A stretch of DNA of 64,000 nt from Streptomyces fradiae (GTDB taxonomy: Bacteria; Actinomycetota; Actinomycetes; Streptomycetales; Streptomycetaceae). Shown piece by piece: positions 35,142 to 44,600 of the stretch. Both the position numbers and the translations under genes were made by a program. The first letter of the stretch is position 1. Each line of letters begins with the position of its first letter. The notes under the pieces are model-generated. The model was not told the origin of the DNA and made no database searches. It was given only the letters and a program-made list of their open reading frames with translations. Location: positions 4,030,001 to 4,094,000 of the forward strand of contig NZ_CP065958.1 in the NCBI RefSeq assembly GCF_041270065.1. The letters are read 5' to 3'.

Positions 35142-35642
35142 GTACGCGTCGAGGAAACCGAATCCGGAGCCGCCGCCGACCCGGGCGGCGAAGTCCTCGC
35201 CGCGGTGGCCGCCGGTGACCTGCACCCAGACGGTGACCTCGCCGGTCGCGCTGTCCCGTACGCCCCAGTCCTGGGCGAGCGCGCTGATGATGTTCAGCCC
35301 GCGGCCGCCGCGCGCGGTGACCGACGGAGTGGCCGGAACGGGACGGGTGGGACCGCCGCCGTCCGTGACCTCCACCGTGAGTCCGCCGGACCGGTCGATG
35401 CTCCAGGCCGCTCGCACATCTCCGTCGCCCACGTCCGCACAGCCCAGCGGTCTGCCGTGCCGACAGGCATTGCTCAACAATTCGGAAAGGATCAGTACCG
35501 CGTCGTCGACGACCGATTCGGCCATTCCGCTGCGGCTCAACTGCTCCCGCATCCGGTGCCGTGCCTCACCCACGCCCGCAGGGCCATGGGGTACGGCCAT
35601 GCTCGACGACGTGGGCACCTCCTGTGCCACCACCAACGCCAC
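35127..35642 (-). CDS. RsbW-like ATP-binding regulator (second)
   Basis: A 171-residue GHKL protein. I chose GTG 35642, because AAAGGAGG lies seven bases before it; GTGs at 35633 and 35630 are alternatives. N-box LSELLSNACRHG, G1 VTDGGGPTRP and G2 RGGRGLNIISALAQDWG are present, and a flexible C-terminus ends GFGFLDAYDDLE. It probably binds an anti-sigma antagonist or a sigma factor. It is monocistronic. The 3' end is made of a tandemly duplicated 13-bp unit. Confidence 0.85.
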   Translation of the reverse strand: MALVVAQEVPTSSSMAVPHGPAGVGEARHRMREQLSRSGMAESVVDDAVLILSELLSNACRHGRPLGCADVGDGDVRAAWSIDRSGGLTVEVTDGGGPTRPVPATPSVTARGGRGLNIISALAQDWGVRDSATGEVTVWVQVTGGHRGEDFAARVGGGSGFGFLDAYDDLE

Positions 35643-35847
35643 CCCCGAGACCTCCTTTGCCCCACGCCACGTGGTGAATGCCCCAATGGCCTGGACCGGA
35701 AACCGGCCAGTACGCCTCCGGTGACGCACTCGTGACGATCGCGTACGTCCCGAACGCGCCGGTGCACACCCCGCACCGGTGGTGCGGCTGGGTCAAAAGG
35801 GGTGAAAGGGGGTTTGGTTGGGTTGGGTTGGGTTGGGCGGTTCGGGC

Positions 35848-36672
35848 TCAGGCGCGGCCGAGGTGGGCGAGGACCTGCTTGGGCCGGTTGGTGATGATCG
35901 CGTCCACGCCGAGCCGTACGCACAGCTCCACGTCCTCCGGATCGTCCACGGTCCAGACGTGGACCTGGTGGCCGGCCTTCTGGAGCCGCAGGATCACCGC
36001 CGGGTTGTGCCGCACGATCCGGACCGAGGGGCCGGCGATCCGCGCGCCGGCCGGCAGCCCGCCGACCCGCAGCCGCGGGGTGACGAACTGGGAGAGCGAG
36101 ACGGTCGGCATGGTCGGCGACGCGGTGGCGATGCGGTGCAGGGAGCGGGCCGAGAAGCTCATGACGCGGACCGGGGAGTCCTCGGGCGTGGCCGGCTCGG
36201 CGAGGCCGAAGCGGCCGAGGAGCTCGAGCAGCTTCTCCTCCACCTGGCCCGCCCAGCGGGTGGGGTGCTTGGTCTCGATGGCGAGCTCGATCCGGCGGCC
36301 GGCGTCGGAGACCAGCTCCAGGAGGCGTTCCAGAGTGAGGACGGAGGTGGCCTCCGGGTCGCCCCAGTCCGGGCTCTCGCCCGCCTCGTCGCGGCCCTTC
36401 CAGGTGCCGAAGTCGAGCGCGGCGAGGTCCGCGAGCTCCAGGGCGGAGACGGCGCCCTTGCCGTTGGAGGTGCGGTTGACGCGCCGGTCGTGGACGCAGA
36501 CGAGGTGTCCGTCGGCGGTGAGCCGGACGTCGCACTCCAGGGCGTCGGCGCCGTCCTCGATGGCCTTCATGTAGGCGGCCAGCGTGTGTTCGGGGGCGTC
36601 CTCGGAGGCGCCGCGGTGGGCGACCACCTGGACGGGGCTGCGGTGGCTCGGCGGCTGCGGTGCGTGGGTCAC
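35848..36672 (-). CDS. Glycerophosphodiester phosphodiesterase
   Basis: A 274-residue cytoplasmic-type GDPD; GTG 36672. The catalytic start VAHRGASEDAPEHTL (His19, Arg20), then ALECDVRLTADGHLVCVHD with the metal-binding Glu/Asp and second catalytic His, and later IELAIETKHP and VHVWTVDDPEDVELCVRLG are all present. It hydrolyses glycerophosphodiesters from phospholipid turnover to glycerol-3-phosphate and an alcohol. No signal peptide is seen. TATAAC (minus strand, 36699-36694) about 22 bases before the GTG is a candidate -10, giving a very short leader. Confidence 0.93.
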   Translation of the reverse strand: MTHAPQPPSHRSPVQVVAHRGASEDAPEHTLAAYMKAIEDGADALECDVRLTADGHLVCVHDRRVNRTSNGKGAVSALELADLAALDFGTWKGRDEAGESPDWGDPEATSVLTLERLLELVSDAGRRIELAIETKHPTRWAGQVEEKLLELLGRFGLAEPATPEDSPVRVMSFSARSLHRIATASPTMPTVSLSQFVTPRLRVGGLPAGARIAGPSVRIVRHNPAVILRLQKAGHQVHVWTVDDPEDVELCVRLGVDAIITNRPKQVLAHLGRA

Positions 36673-36699
36673 CGCGACATGGTACGGGTGTCCGTTATA

Positions 36700-36720
36700 A
36701 CCCCATGTAAACAATGGGGT
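36700..36720. promoter_or_regulatory. Dyad between GDPD and htrA genes
   Basis: ACCCCAT-GTAAACA-ATGGGGT is a 7-bp perfect inverted repeat next to the candidate GDPD -10. Its place in the divergent promoter region suggests an operator. Confidence 0.45.
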
Positions 36721-36824
36721 GCGGACGCACAGCTCCGGCTTACAGTGGCCTGACGTGCTGTGGGAAAAGCTGACCGCAGCACGATTCCACCGCGACGGCC
36801 CGCGCAGTGAACGAGGAGAGAGCT

Positions 36825-38279
36825 GTGAGCACCGAGAACGAGGACCAGGGCACGGAGGTTCCGGCGGCCCCGGCGGCAGCTCCGGCGACTCCGGCGACCC
36901 CCGCTGCTCCGGCGGCTCCGGCGAGCCCGGCGGCTCCGGCGGCTCCGGAGGAGCAGGCTGCCCCGTCCGCCCCTGCGGCGCCTCCCACGCCTCCCACGCC
37001 TCCCGCGCCGGTGGCGCCGCCCGTGGCGCCCGCGCCGGCGACCGTCGCAGCGCCTGCGGCTCAGGGCGCTCAGGGCGCCGACGGCTGGCCGCCGGCCCCG
37101 CCGGTGACCCCCGCCTGGGGTGCGCCGCCGGTGCCGCCCGGCCCGGAGGCACCGCGCAAGCGCACCGGCGGACTGGTCGCGGCCGTCCTCGTCGCGGCGC
37201 TCGTCGCCGGCGGTGTCGGCGGCGGCATCGGCTACTGGGCCGCGTCCCAGCGGGACGGCGACACCGCCGGCTCGACCACGGTCTCCTCGGGCGACGCCCC
37301 CTCCTCGTTCAAGCGCGACCCCGGCACGGTCGCCGCGGTCGCGGCGAAGGCGCTGCCGAGCGTCGTCACCATCCAGGCCAAGTCCGGCGGTTCGGAGGGC
37401 GAGGGCGGCACCGGCACCGGCTTCGTCTACGACAAGGAAGGCCACATCGTCACCAACAACCACGTGGTGGCGTCGGCGGCGGACGGCGGCACGCTGTCCG
37501 CGACCTTCTCCAACGGCAAGACGTACGACGCGGAGGTCGTCGGCCGCGCCGAGGGCTACGACGTCGCGGTCATCAAGCTGAAGAACGCGCCGTCGAACCT
37601 GGTGCCGCTGCCGCTGGGCGACTCCGACAAGGTCGCGGTCGGCGACTCGACGATCGCGATCGGCGCGCCCTTCGGCCTCTCGAACACGGTCACCACGGGC
37701 ATCATCAGCGCCAAGAACCGCCCGGTCGCCTCGGGCGACGGCGGCGGTGGCAAGAACTCGTACATGAGCGCCCTGCAGACCGACGCCTCGATCAACCCGG
37801 GCAACTCCGGCGGCCCGCTGCTCGACGCGAGCGGCGCGGTGATCGGCATCAACTCCGCGATCCAGTCGGCGGGCAGCGGCTTCGGCCAGTCCCAGGCCGG
37901 TTCGATCGGCCTCGGCTTCGCGATCCCGGTCAACCAGGCGAACAACGTGGCCCAGCAGCTGATCAAGACGGGCAAGCCCGTCTACCCGGTCATCGGCGCG
38001 ACGGTGAACATGCAGGACCGCGGCGAGGGCGCCGTCATCGCCGACACCGGCTCCGGCGGCACCCCCTCCCTCACCCCCAACGGCCCCGCCGCCAAGGCCG
38101 GCCTGAAGCCGGGCGACGTCATCACCACCTTCGACGACCGCCAGATCGACAGCGGCCCCACCCTGATCAGCGAGATCTGGACCCACAAGCCCGGCGACAC
38201 GGTCAAGATCACCTACGAACGCAACGGCAAGCCCACCACGACCACGGTCACCCTGGGCGAACGCACGGGCGACAGCTGA
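36825..38279 (+). CDS. HtrA/DegP-like membrane-anchored serine protease
   Basis: A 484-residue protein; GTG 36825 with GAGGAGAG upstream. A ~110-residue Ala/Pro-rich cytoplasmic segment precedes one membrane helix (res. ~115-140, GGLVAAVLVAALVAGGVGGG). The trypsin-like domain carries the full triad: His213 (TNNHVV), Asp246 (YDVAVIKL) and Ser328 (NPGNSGGPL). One C-terminal PDZ domain (res. ~385-480; AAKAGLKPGDVITTFDDRQI) completes it. It degrades or refolds damaged envelope proteins. It is divergent from the GDPD gene and ends about 40 bases before the left repeat of the integrated element. Confidence 0.94.
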   Translation: MSTENEDQGTEVPAAPAAAPATPATPAAPAAPASPAAPAAPEEQAAPSAPAAPPTPPTPPAPVAPPVAPAPATVAAPAAQGAQGADGWPPAPPVTPAWGAPPVPPGPEAPRKRTGGLVAAVLVAALVAGGVGGGIGYWAASQRDGDTAGSTTVSSGDAPSSFKRDPGTVAAVAAKALPSVVTIQAKSGGSEGEGGTGTGFVYDKEGHIVTNNHVVASAADGGTLSATFSNGKTYDAEVVGRAEGYDVAVIKLKNAPSNLVPLPLGDSDKVAVGDSTIAIGAPFGLSNTVTTGIISAKNRPVASGDGGGGKNSYMSALQTDASINPGNSGGPLLDASGAVIGINSAIQSAGSGFGQSQAGSIGLGFAIPVNQANNVAQQLIKTGKPVYPVIGATVNMQDRGEGAVIADTGSGGTPSLTPNGPAAKAGLKPGDVITTFDDRQIDSGPTLISEIWTHKPGDTVKITYERNGKPTTTTVTLGERTGDS

Positions 38280-38319
38280 CCGGTCTCCCACCGCTTACGC
38301 CGCTCTTACAGCCCGGCCC

Positions 38320-38409
38320 CGCACAGCCGGTAGGCTGTAGCCCGCTCCGCGCCTGGTGAGGCGGGGCGAGGGTGGGTTGCCCGAGCGGCCTAAGGGAACG
38401 GTCTTGAAA
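38320..38409 (+). repeat. Left 90-bp attachment repeat (attL) with 5' half of tRNA-Ser
   Basis: Identical over 90 bases to 52293-52382. It contains the tRNA -10-like TAGGCT and bases 1-39 of tRNA-Ser(TGA) (38371-38409), breaking off in the anticodon loop at TTGAAA. What follows (CCGCGATCAGC) cannot complete a tRNA. Confidence 0.9.
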
Positions 38410-38687
38410 CCGCGATCAGCTTCGCGGGGCGGTCCGGGCCACCACCAGAGACTTTCCGCAGCTGACAAAGCTGCACGTGAGAGTGGCTCCCGAGTAGATC
38501 GGCAGCCCTTTCGACGTTTCCTGCTGTCCCACCGTGTCCAACCCAGTCCCACTGTGGATCAGTGCGTGTGGTCAAACTGTGGTCAGCTCCCGGCCGCCCG
38601 GCCAGTCCCCGTTCTTGCTCCCTCGCAGCGTTGCGTCTGCGTGAGAAACCATTGTCGGTCTGCATGAGCGACCTGGATCATTGAGCG
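38410..38687. other. Left end of the element, non-coding
   Basis: This stretch between the left repeat and the TIGR02391-like gene has no gene. It holds two adjacent copies of GTGGTCA (GTGGTCAAACT 38568-38578, GTGGTCAGCTC 38579-38589). The second is exactly repeated near the right end (52238-52248), as expected of integrase arm sites. Confidence 0.5.
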
Positions 38688-39425
38688 ATGAGCCAGATGA
38701 ACCGCGAGTGGGCGATTAACAAGCTCAGGTCGTTCCTTGAGATCGCTTCCATCACCTACGTGCCAGATGCTCCCAACACCTTTGGTTTCTGGCACTACAA
38801 GCTCGACCGGCCCAAGGCCGAGGTGCAGGCAGCCGCCCAGGTCACCGAGCAGATCCTGGACCGCGTCCTGCCGGAATGGCGCACCGCTGATTGGCCGGAG
38901 GGGAAGAAGCAGCCGTACTGGCGGGAGCGGGAGGCGACGCACAGGGCCATTTCGCAGCTGGAAGCTGAGCAAGAGCTGATCGACAACCTTGGCAGCGGCG
39001 CTCCTCAGCTCGACGCAGCAACGTTCCACCCTTGGGTCTGGGGAAGTGTCCAGGGCCTCTGGAGTAGCGGGTACTTTCGAGAGGCAGTGGGTGTGGCAGC
39101 CAAAGCGATCAACGCCCAGGCGCAGGCGAAGCTGGGCCGGAAGGACCTCTCTGAGGCAAAGCTCCTGTCAGACGCGTTCTCCGTGAAGCCGCCAGCCAGC
39201 GGACAGCCCCGACTCCGGCTCGGACCGGACGACGGAAGTGACACGTTTCGGAGTCGCCACGATGGTGCTGGCAGTTTCGCCCGCGGCGTTTACTCGGCGA
39301 TCCGCAACCCCATCGCTCACGAGCTTGATCATGAGCTGGAGGAGAACGAAGCACTTGAGCAGTTGGCTGCATTCAGCATCCTTGCTCGTTGGATCGACGA
39401 TGCCGACATGGTGACCTCTCCCTGA
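38688..39425 (+). CDS. TIGR02391-like protein
   Basis: A 245-residue protein, ATG 38688. The C-terminal ~130 residues show the TIGR02391 pattern: FHPWVWGSVQGLWSSGYFREAV, then AKLGRKDLSEAKLLSDAFS, and GVYSAIRNPIAHE followed by EALEQLAAFSILARWIDDA. The RNPxAHE motif is close to that of HEPN-type ribonucleases (RxxxxH); here R-N-P-I-A-H fits RxxxxH exactly. TIGR02391 proteins are frequent in islands and plasmids and are suspected of defence roles. It lies between the left repeat and the integrase relic, convergent with the latter. Confidence 0.7.
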   Translation: MSQMNREWAINKLRSFLEIASITYVPDAPNTFGFWHYKLDRPKAEVQAAAQVTEQILDRVLPEWRTADWPEGKKQPYWREREATHRAISQLEAEQELIDNLGSGAPQLDAATFHPWVWGSVQGLWSSGYFREAVGVAAKAINAQAQAKLGRKDLSEAKLLSDAFSVKPPASGQPRLRLGPDDGSDTFRSRHDGAGSFARGVYSAIRNPIAHELDHELEENEALEQLAAFSILARWIDDADMVTSP

Positions 39426-39506
39426 GTGGTAGCGCCCGGCGTTGAACCGAGTGACGGAACGCAAAGCCCCCGCTAGACGCGAGGGCTCCGAGGTGTGGGT
39501 GCTGGC

Positions 39507-40872
39507 TCAGTTGTCCAGGGCGGCGTCGATCAGCTCGTTCGCCTTGTGCTGCTGGCCCCGGAGGATCTTCGCGTAGAAGCGCCACAGGACCGCGATGCTG
39601 TGGCCGGCGCGACGGGCTTCTTCGACCGGGTCGACACCGGCCTTGATCCAGAGCGAGACGCACGCGTGGCGGAGCGAGTACGGCACGTCGGCGAGCGGGG
39701 TGGTCACCTCCTGCTCGGAGAGCACCTTGCGGCGGGCCTACTGCCAGATCTCGGTGTACTCGTTCGACCGGACCCGGCCCCCGCGCACGGCCCGGAAGAG
39801 GCGGCCGTCAGGGGCGAGCCCCCTGGGTCTTGATGTGGTCGCGGAGCATCTGGACGAGAACCGGCGGGATGGGTACGGGGCGGGTGGCGCGGCGGGCGCG
39901 GCGCTTCAGGCCCCGTTCCTCGTACGGCTTGCCGTCGTCGGTCCAGCCGGAGCCGACCTCCGGGCGGCTGCCGGCAAGGATCATCTCGCCCCACCCCTCC
40001 TCCGGCAGGACGAGGTCCGACTTCTTCAGGTCGGCCACCTCCGACGGACGGTTCGCGGCGTAGTACATGCACGCGAGGAAGGCGTACAGGTGCTCGCCGC
40101 GCGGGCCCTGGGCGCGGACGGCGTCGATGAGCTCGCGGGCCATCTTCGGCTCGGGGACGTACCGGAAGTCGACCTCGTCGTCCGTCTCCGGTGCACTCCA
40201 GTCGATGCGGGTGAGCGGGTTCACCGTCGAGGAGGTCCCGCTCGACCGCGTACCGGAGCGCGTTGCTCAGTACGGTCCGCTTTCGGGCGACCGTGTTGTC
40301 CGCCGCCTTCTTGCCCTTCAGCGTGAGCGAGATCGTCTTGAGCGCGGGGTGAAGCTTGTCCTACACGGCCAGGTCTTGACCTTGAGCGAGTTTGCCGCGA
40401 TCCAATCGAGCGCGGCAGCCACCTCCTCCGGCGGCTCCTGGACGTCCTTCCTCGGCGTCCACTCGCCCTCGTCGTCCTTGACCATCTGGAACGCCTAGTT
40501 ACGCAGGGACAGGCGGAGCGTCCTGGCCTCCGGCGCTCCCTTCTGGCTCGTCGTAAGCGCCGGAGTGATGTTGGTCAGGTTTCCGGCGATGCCGACGCGG
40601 TGTTTGCCGCAGCACTGGCTCAATTCATCTGGGCGTACGCGCAGGCGTGCACGAACCAGGGGGGAGTCGAGCGTACGCAGTTCGGACGCGGGGAGACCGA
40701 TCTCTGTGTTGAACCGCTTGCCTTTGTGTTGGGCCGACATGAGGCGGGAACGGTGGCCGTCCGCCGGCGTCTTGTTCGCGAAGACCAGGCGGTGAACCTC
40801 AGGACCGCCCTTCCAGCGGAGTTGGAACGGTGACGACTTGCTCGGCTGGTTGCGGACACTCAAGGTCTTCAC
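39507..40872 (-). pseudogene. Tyrosine integrase pseudogene
   Basis: The relic begins GTG 40872 (MKTLSVRNQPSKSSPFQLRW) and, pieced together over frames, follows a Streptomyces tyrosine recombinase to its end. AANRPSEVADLKKSDL keeps the first catalytic Arg; YSLRHACVSLWIKAG and RRAGHSIAVLWRFYAKIL keep the RxxH, His and Tyr boxes. It is broken by three TAG stops (40497-40495, 40363-40361, 39740-39738) and by frameshifts near 40375, 40225 (before NPLTRIDW) and 39822 (in a run of G). At least one stop fits a Trp codon change. It cannot make a working integrase. Confidence 0.9.
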
Positions 40873-41178
40873 TTCGTAGCCACGCGACGAGCCGCGGCTG
40901 GTTCTCGGCCGAGGTGGGTCTCCTGTACCGCAAGTGGCCCGGACAGGCGACGAGCCAGCCGTCTCACACGGAGGCGGAGGAGCGGGACGCGCGGATGGCG
41001 GTCGTTCAGGCGCAGGCGGAGAAGCTGGCCGAGTTCGGCTGGCGCTTTCCGGCCGGAGAGCGCGTCCCGCCTGTTGGAGCTCGAAAGCTTCAGCTCGCCC
41101 ACAGTATTTGACGCACTACGCAGAAGAATTCGCGCTCGGATCAGGCCGCTGACGCAAGGACGAGGGCAGACCCTTCAA
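40873..41178. other. Intergenic remnant region
   Basis: No gene can be supported here. Short open frames on the plus strand (for example one ending AEKLAEFGWRFPAGE) have some coding character and could be the shredded 3' end of another element gene, but no family match is evident. Confidence 0.4.
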
Positions 41179-41224
41179 ATAAGTAGAGGCCCCGTCAGTC
41201 TTGAATGACGGGGCCTCTACTTAT
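41179..41224. terminator. Perfect 19-bp stem terminator
   Basis: ATAAGTAGAGGCCCCGTCA (41179-41197), loop GTCTTGAA, and its exact complement (41206-41224). It sits immediately after the barstar-like gene stop (minus strand) and has T-rich ends on both strands, so it should end toxin-operon transcription and read-through from the left. Confidence 0.92.
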
Positions 41225-41227
41225 CGA

Positions 41228-41674
41228 CTAGGTCGGGGTTTCGGTAGCGCCATCCATAGAGCCACTACTCGGCTCGGTGGCGACATAGACAGACAACTGC
41301 TTTGGCCTGCTGTTGGTAATGACAGGGTCGCTCAGTGTTTCGGCAACGTCACGAAGAACTTCCAGGGCGATCCGGAATTCCTCCTCTGTCCTGCTGTCTC
41401 GTGGGCCGGCGTCGCCCCACAGGATGACCATGCGCTGAGAGCTATGCAGACGCAGGCCTTCCCATAGAGAATCGGACAGCGCATCCCAGCTCCTCGAGCT
41501 CGAAAGCGGAGGATCTAGCGGCAATGCTTTACGCACTTCCCGGAAGAAGGAGTCCCGGTCGGCTTGGCCTCCTGTCGTAAGAACGAACACGGGGACCTCC
41601 TGCCGGACCGCCTCGCTGAGGACCTCCTGAACCTCGGCCGGGGAAATGACCGTGAGGCCATTGCTCAAATGCAT
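41228..41674 (-). CDS. Barstar-like immunity protein
   Basis: A 148-residue protein; ATG 41674 with GGTGAG upstream inside the toxin's last codons. The barstar pattern is visible: VPVFVLTTGGQADRDSFFRE, a leucine-proline turn ALPLDPPL, the SRSWDALSDSLWEGL helix (WDAL box) and MVILWGD. Barstar inhibits barnase-like RNases by blocking the active site with an acidic helix. It lies five bases after the stop of a toxin with a C-terminal RNase domain, the standard order of polymorphic toxin and immunity genes. It has an acidic, threonine-rich tail. Confidence 0.82.
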   Translation of the reverse strand: MHLSNGLTVISPAEVQEVLSEAVRQEVPVFVLTTGGQADRDSFFREVRKALPLDPPLSSSRSWDALSDSLWEGLRLHSSQRMVILWGDAGPRDSRTEEEFRIALEVLRDVAETLSDPVITNSRPKQLSVYVATEPSSGSMDGATETPT

Positions 41675-41679
41675 ATCGC

Positions 41680-44600
41680 TCACCGTATTCGAACGAAGGG
41701 CGGGTCTCCCGCATCTCCGTAATGAGTCCATGTGTAGTAAGTCTCGCCAGTTTCCTTGTTTCGCACCACGCGAAGTGGGCCTGCGCCGCTGCCGTATGGA
41801 TTGGGGACGCGATACTCCAGGTACGGAGATCCAAGCCCCTTTTCACCCGGGAGATCCCCAGCCCAGTTCTTGAACTGAATACCCCATCTAGTAGCAGTTG
41901 GCCCGGTCGGCACTGTGCCGGCAACGATGTGCGACAGGGTGCTAGCGAGGCCTGCTTCCTCGGCGGCAGGAAGCTTTCCGCTCAGCCAGGCGATCTTACA
42001 TCCTGCATTGTGCACCAGGACAGGAGTGCCGCCCGCGAAAACAAAGTACGTGTGCAGGCTGTCGACCGTCAGATTGTAGGTTCGAGCATCCTTTCTGAAC
42101 GAACGATTCTTCGCTACGGCGACTGTGCTTCCGTCAGCAGCACGCAGGGTCGTGCCCTCACGGAGAGAACTTGCCGTCACCCATTTCTTCTCGGATGGCG
42201 ACCAGAAAGGGTGTTCGTGGGTTGCTGTTATGCGTTCATAGCCCTTACGGGTGGCGATGGTGAGTTCGTTGAAGTCTTTGTCCCGCTCGGTGATAATGAG
42301 GTTGGTTACCCTTCGCAAGCCCGCCTGGTTTCCATACGGGTCAGCGGCGATGACCTCATCACCCAGCTTCACCTGCTCGATGTTCCTTGCTGATCCATCG
42401 GCCATGAGCACCTTGGTGCCGGCGAGGAAACAAGTGGCGCACTTGGCTGCCCTGGCGGCTCGAGTGGCGTCAGCGATCTTGTCGACGGACTTAAGGCCCC
42501 TCTCAATCAGCTTGAGCTTGCCAATCGGAAGGAGCATCAGGCCTGCCATGAGGCACTGGCCAAGGGTGGGGTTCTCAGCACAGGCGATGGCATCGGTAAT
42601 TCCGAACATGTCCATGGCCAGTTGTGCGCTGGCAGGATCTGCTCGAGGAACCACGACATCGAAGTGGCTGGGGGCCATTGCGCACGCCGGAAGGTGGTCC
42701 CGGTAGATATTGATAATGCAGCTAGGCTTGTTCCCTTCGTCCCGCTTGAAGCTTCGCTGCTCCTCAGCAGCGCGGCGCGTCTCCGCTGCTTCGGATTCGC
42801 GTAGTTCGACTACCTGATTCCAGGCGTCAGAAGCGGCACTCTCGGCCTCGGTGACGCTCTTTCCGGCGGCCAGAGCAGATTTGCGAGCCTCATCCGCTGA
42901 ACCCCGAGCCTGCTTCGCTGAGTTTCGAGCGTAGCTGGCGGAGAATTCCGCCTGGGCAGCAGACTCTTCAGCGGCCACTGCGTCCTGCTGTGCGCGATTG
43001 GCGGCGTTGCGGGCGGTAGTGGCGGATGCGGCGGCCTGGGTGGCGCTGATTGCGGCGGCGTTGGCCGCGGCGGCGGCCTGGGTGGCGTACTGGGCTGCCT
43101 GACTGGCGCTCTTCTGCGCTTCGGTGGCTGCGGCTTCGGCTTCGGCGGCGGCCTGGTTGGCCTCGGCCGCAGCCTTGGCTGCGAGCCAGCGGTTCTGCAG
43201 AGCCTTGGCAGCGATAACGCCGCCCTCGGCGATCAGACGCTGGACCTGAGCAATGTGATTGTCGGCGAGTTTGTCCTTGCGGTCTGCCACATACTGGCCG
43301 GCCCGGATGAAGGTGTGCAATTCGTCTGCTGGCCCGGCCAGGGCGACCTTGGCTGCAGCCTTGAGTTCGGGCCCACCGTCGTTGAACAGCTTGCTGGCTT
43401 CTACTCGCTCGTCGGAGTGGCGTGCGGTGTATTGACCGCTGTTAATGAAGGCCAGCATGGCCTGGGTGCTGCCGTCGGCAAGTGCCGCCTCTGCGGCCTC
43501 CTTTACCCCTACCCCGCCCTCGTTGTGGATCTTCGAGACCAAGACGCGGTACTCGACACCTGCGACGGTGTGCTGGCCGGTGGTGTAGAAGTCGGCGATC
43601 TGCCCAGGTGTGCCGGTCAGTGCATTGGCGGCTGCGGTGCGTACCGCTTCGTAGGGGCTGTTTGAGGCCAGGTCGGAGACCTGCTGGCGTATCTCGTACT
43701 GCTGGGCCGACTGCCAACCGGTGCGCAAGTAGTCCAGTACATCCTCATTGGTGCCGCCCAGGGCCTGAGCTGCCGCTTCCTGACGCCAAGAGCCGAAGTG
43801 CCTCATCGCCCTCAGGGCGAGCTTGCGACCTTCTGCGGCGATCGCAGTTGTGTCCGCGCCCGGCTGACTGAGCTGGCTGGCCAGCGCCTTGGTGTCTTCC
43901 TCGATCTCCCTGCCTTCGACCACACTGGCGGAGACTTCCTTGACGAATTCATCCCCGGTTGCCTTATTGGTCCTGGCACGCTCGACAGCGGCAGCTGTGC
44001 GAGTCGTCAAGTCTTCGGCCTCGACCTCCCGGGCAATATCGAAGGTCTTCTTCGCGGTCGCAACCGCAGCAGTTGCTGTATCTGAGGCAGCCTTGGCGGC
44101 GTTGGCCTGTTTGGTGGCCTCCGCCGCGTAGTCCGCTGCCTCTCCCGCGTGTGCGGCTGCGGATTCGGCAGCGGTAGCCGCGTTGTTGGCATGTGCGGCG
44201 GCCGAGTTCGCCGCATCACGTGCCTCCATGGCGGCGGTGGCGGACTTACGGGCCAGCGCCTCCGCAGCGGTGGCGGCTCGGTTGGCTTCGGTCGCGTGGC
44301 GGCGGGTCTCCGCCGCTGCCGCCCTGGCCTCGGCAGACGAGACACCGGCGGCGTCCGCGTAGCCAGCGGCCTGATCTGCTGCGTCGGCAGCGAGATCGGC
44401 GTTATTGCTAGCGCTTCTGGACGCGGCGGCCGCGCTGGCGGCGGCGAGCGATGCCTTACCTGCCTGGTCAGCGGCCTTCGCCGACTCTGTGGCGAGGCTC
44501 GCTGCCGCGCGTGCTGCCTGGGCCTGCTGGGCCGCGTTGGCGGCCTGTCCCTTGTCCTTGCCCGCGGCGATGGACGCATTGTAGGCGCGGTTCGCGGCGT

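Noticed and set aside
38371..38409. A second tRNA-Ser gene
   Set aside because: Only the 5' half is present; the following bases cannot form the anticodon 3' stem, variable arm, T arm or acceptor 3' strand.
39507..40872. Amber recoding of the integrase because all three stops are TAG
   Set aside because: Frameshifts break the gene as well, so suppression of TAG would not restore it.
40934..41152. Small gene right of the integrase relic
   Set aside because: Gly/Arg-rich translation without family resemblance or ribosome site; at most a fragment.
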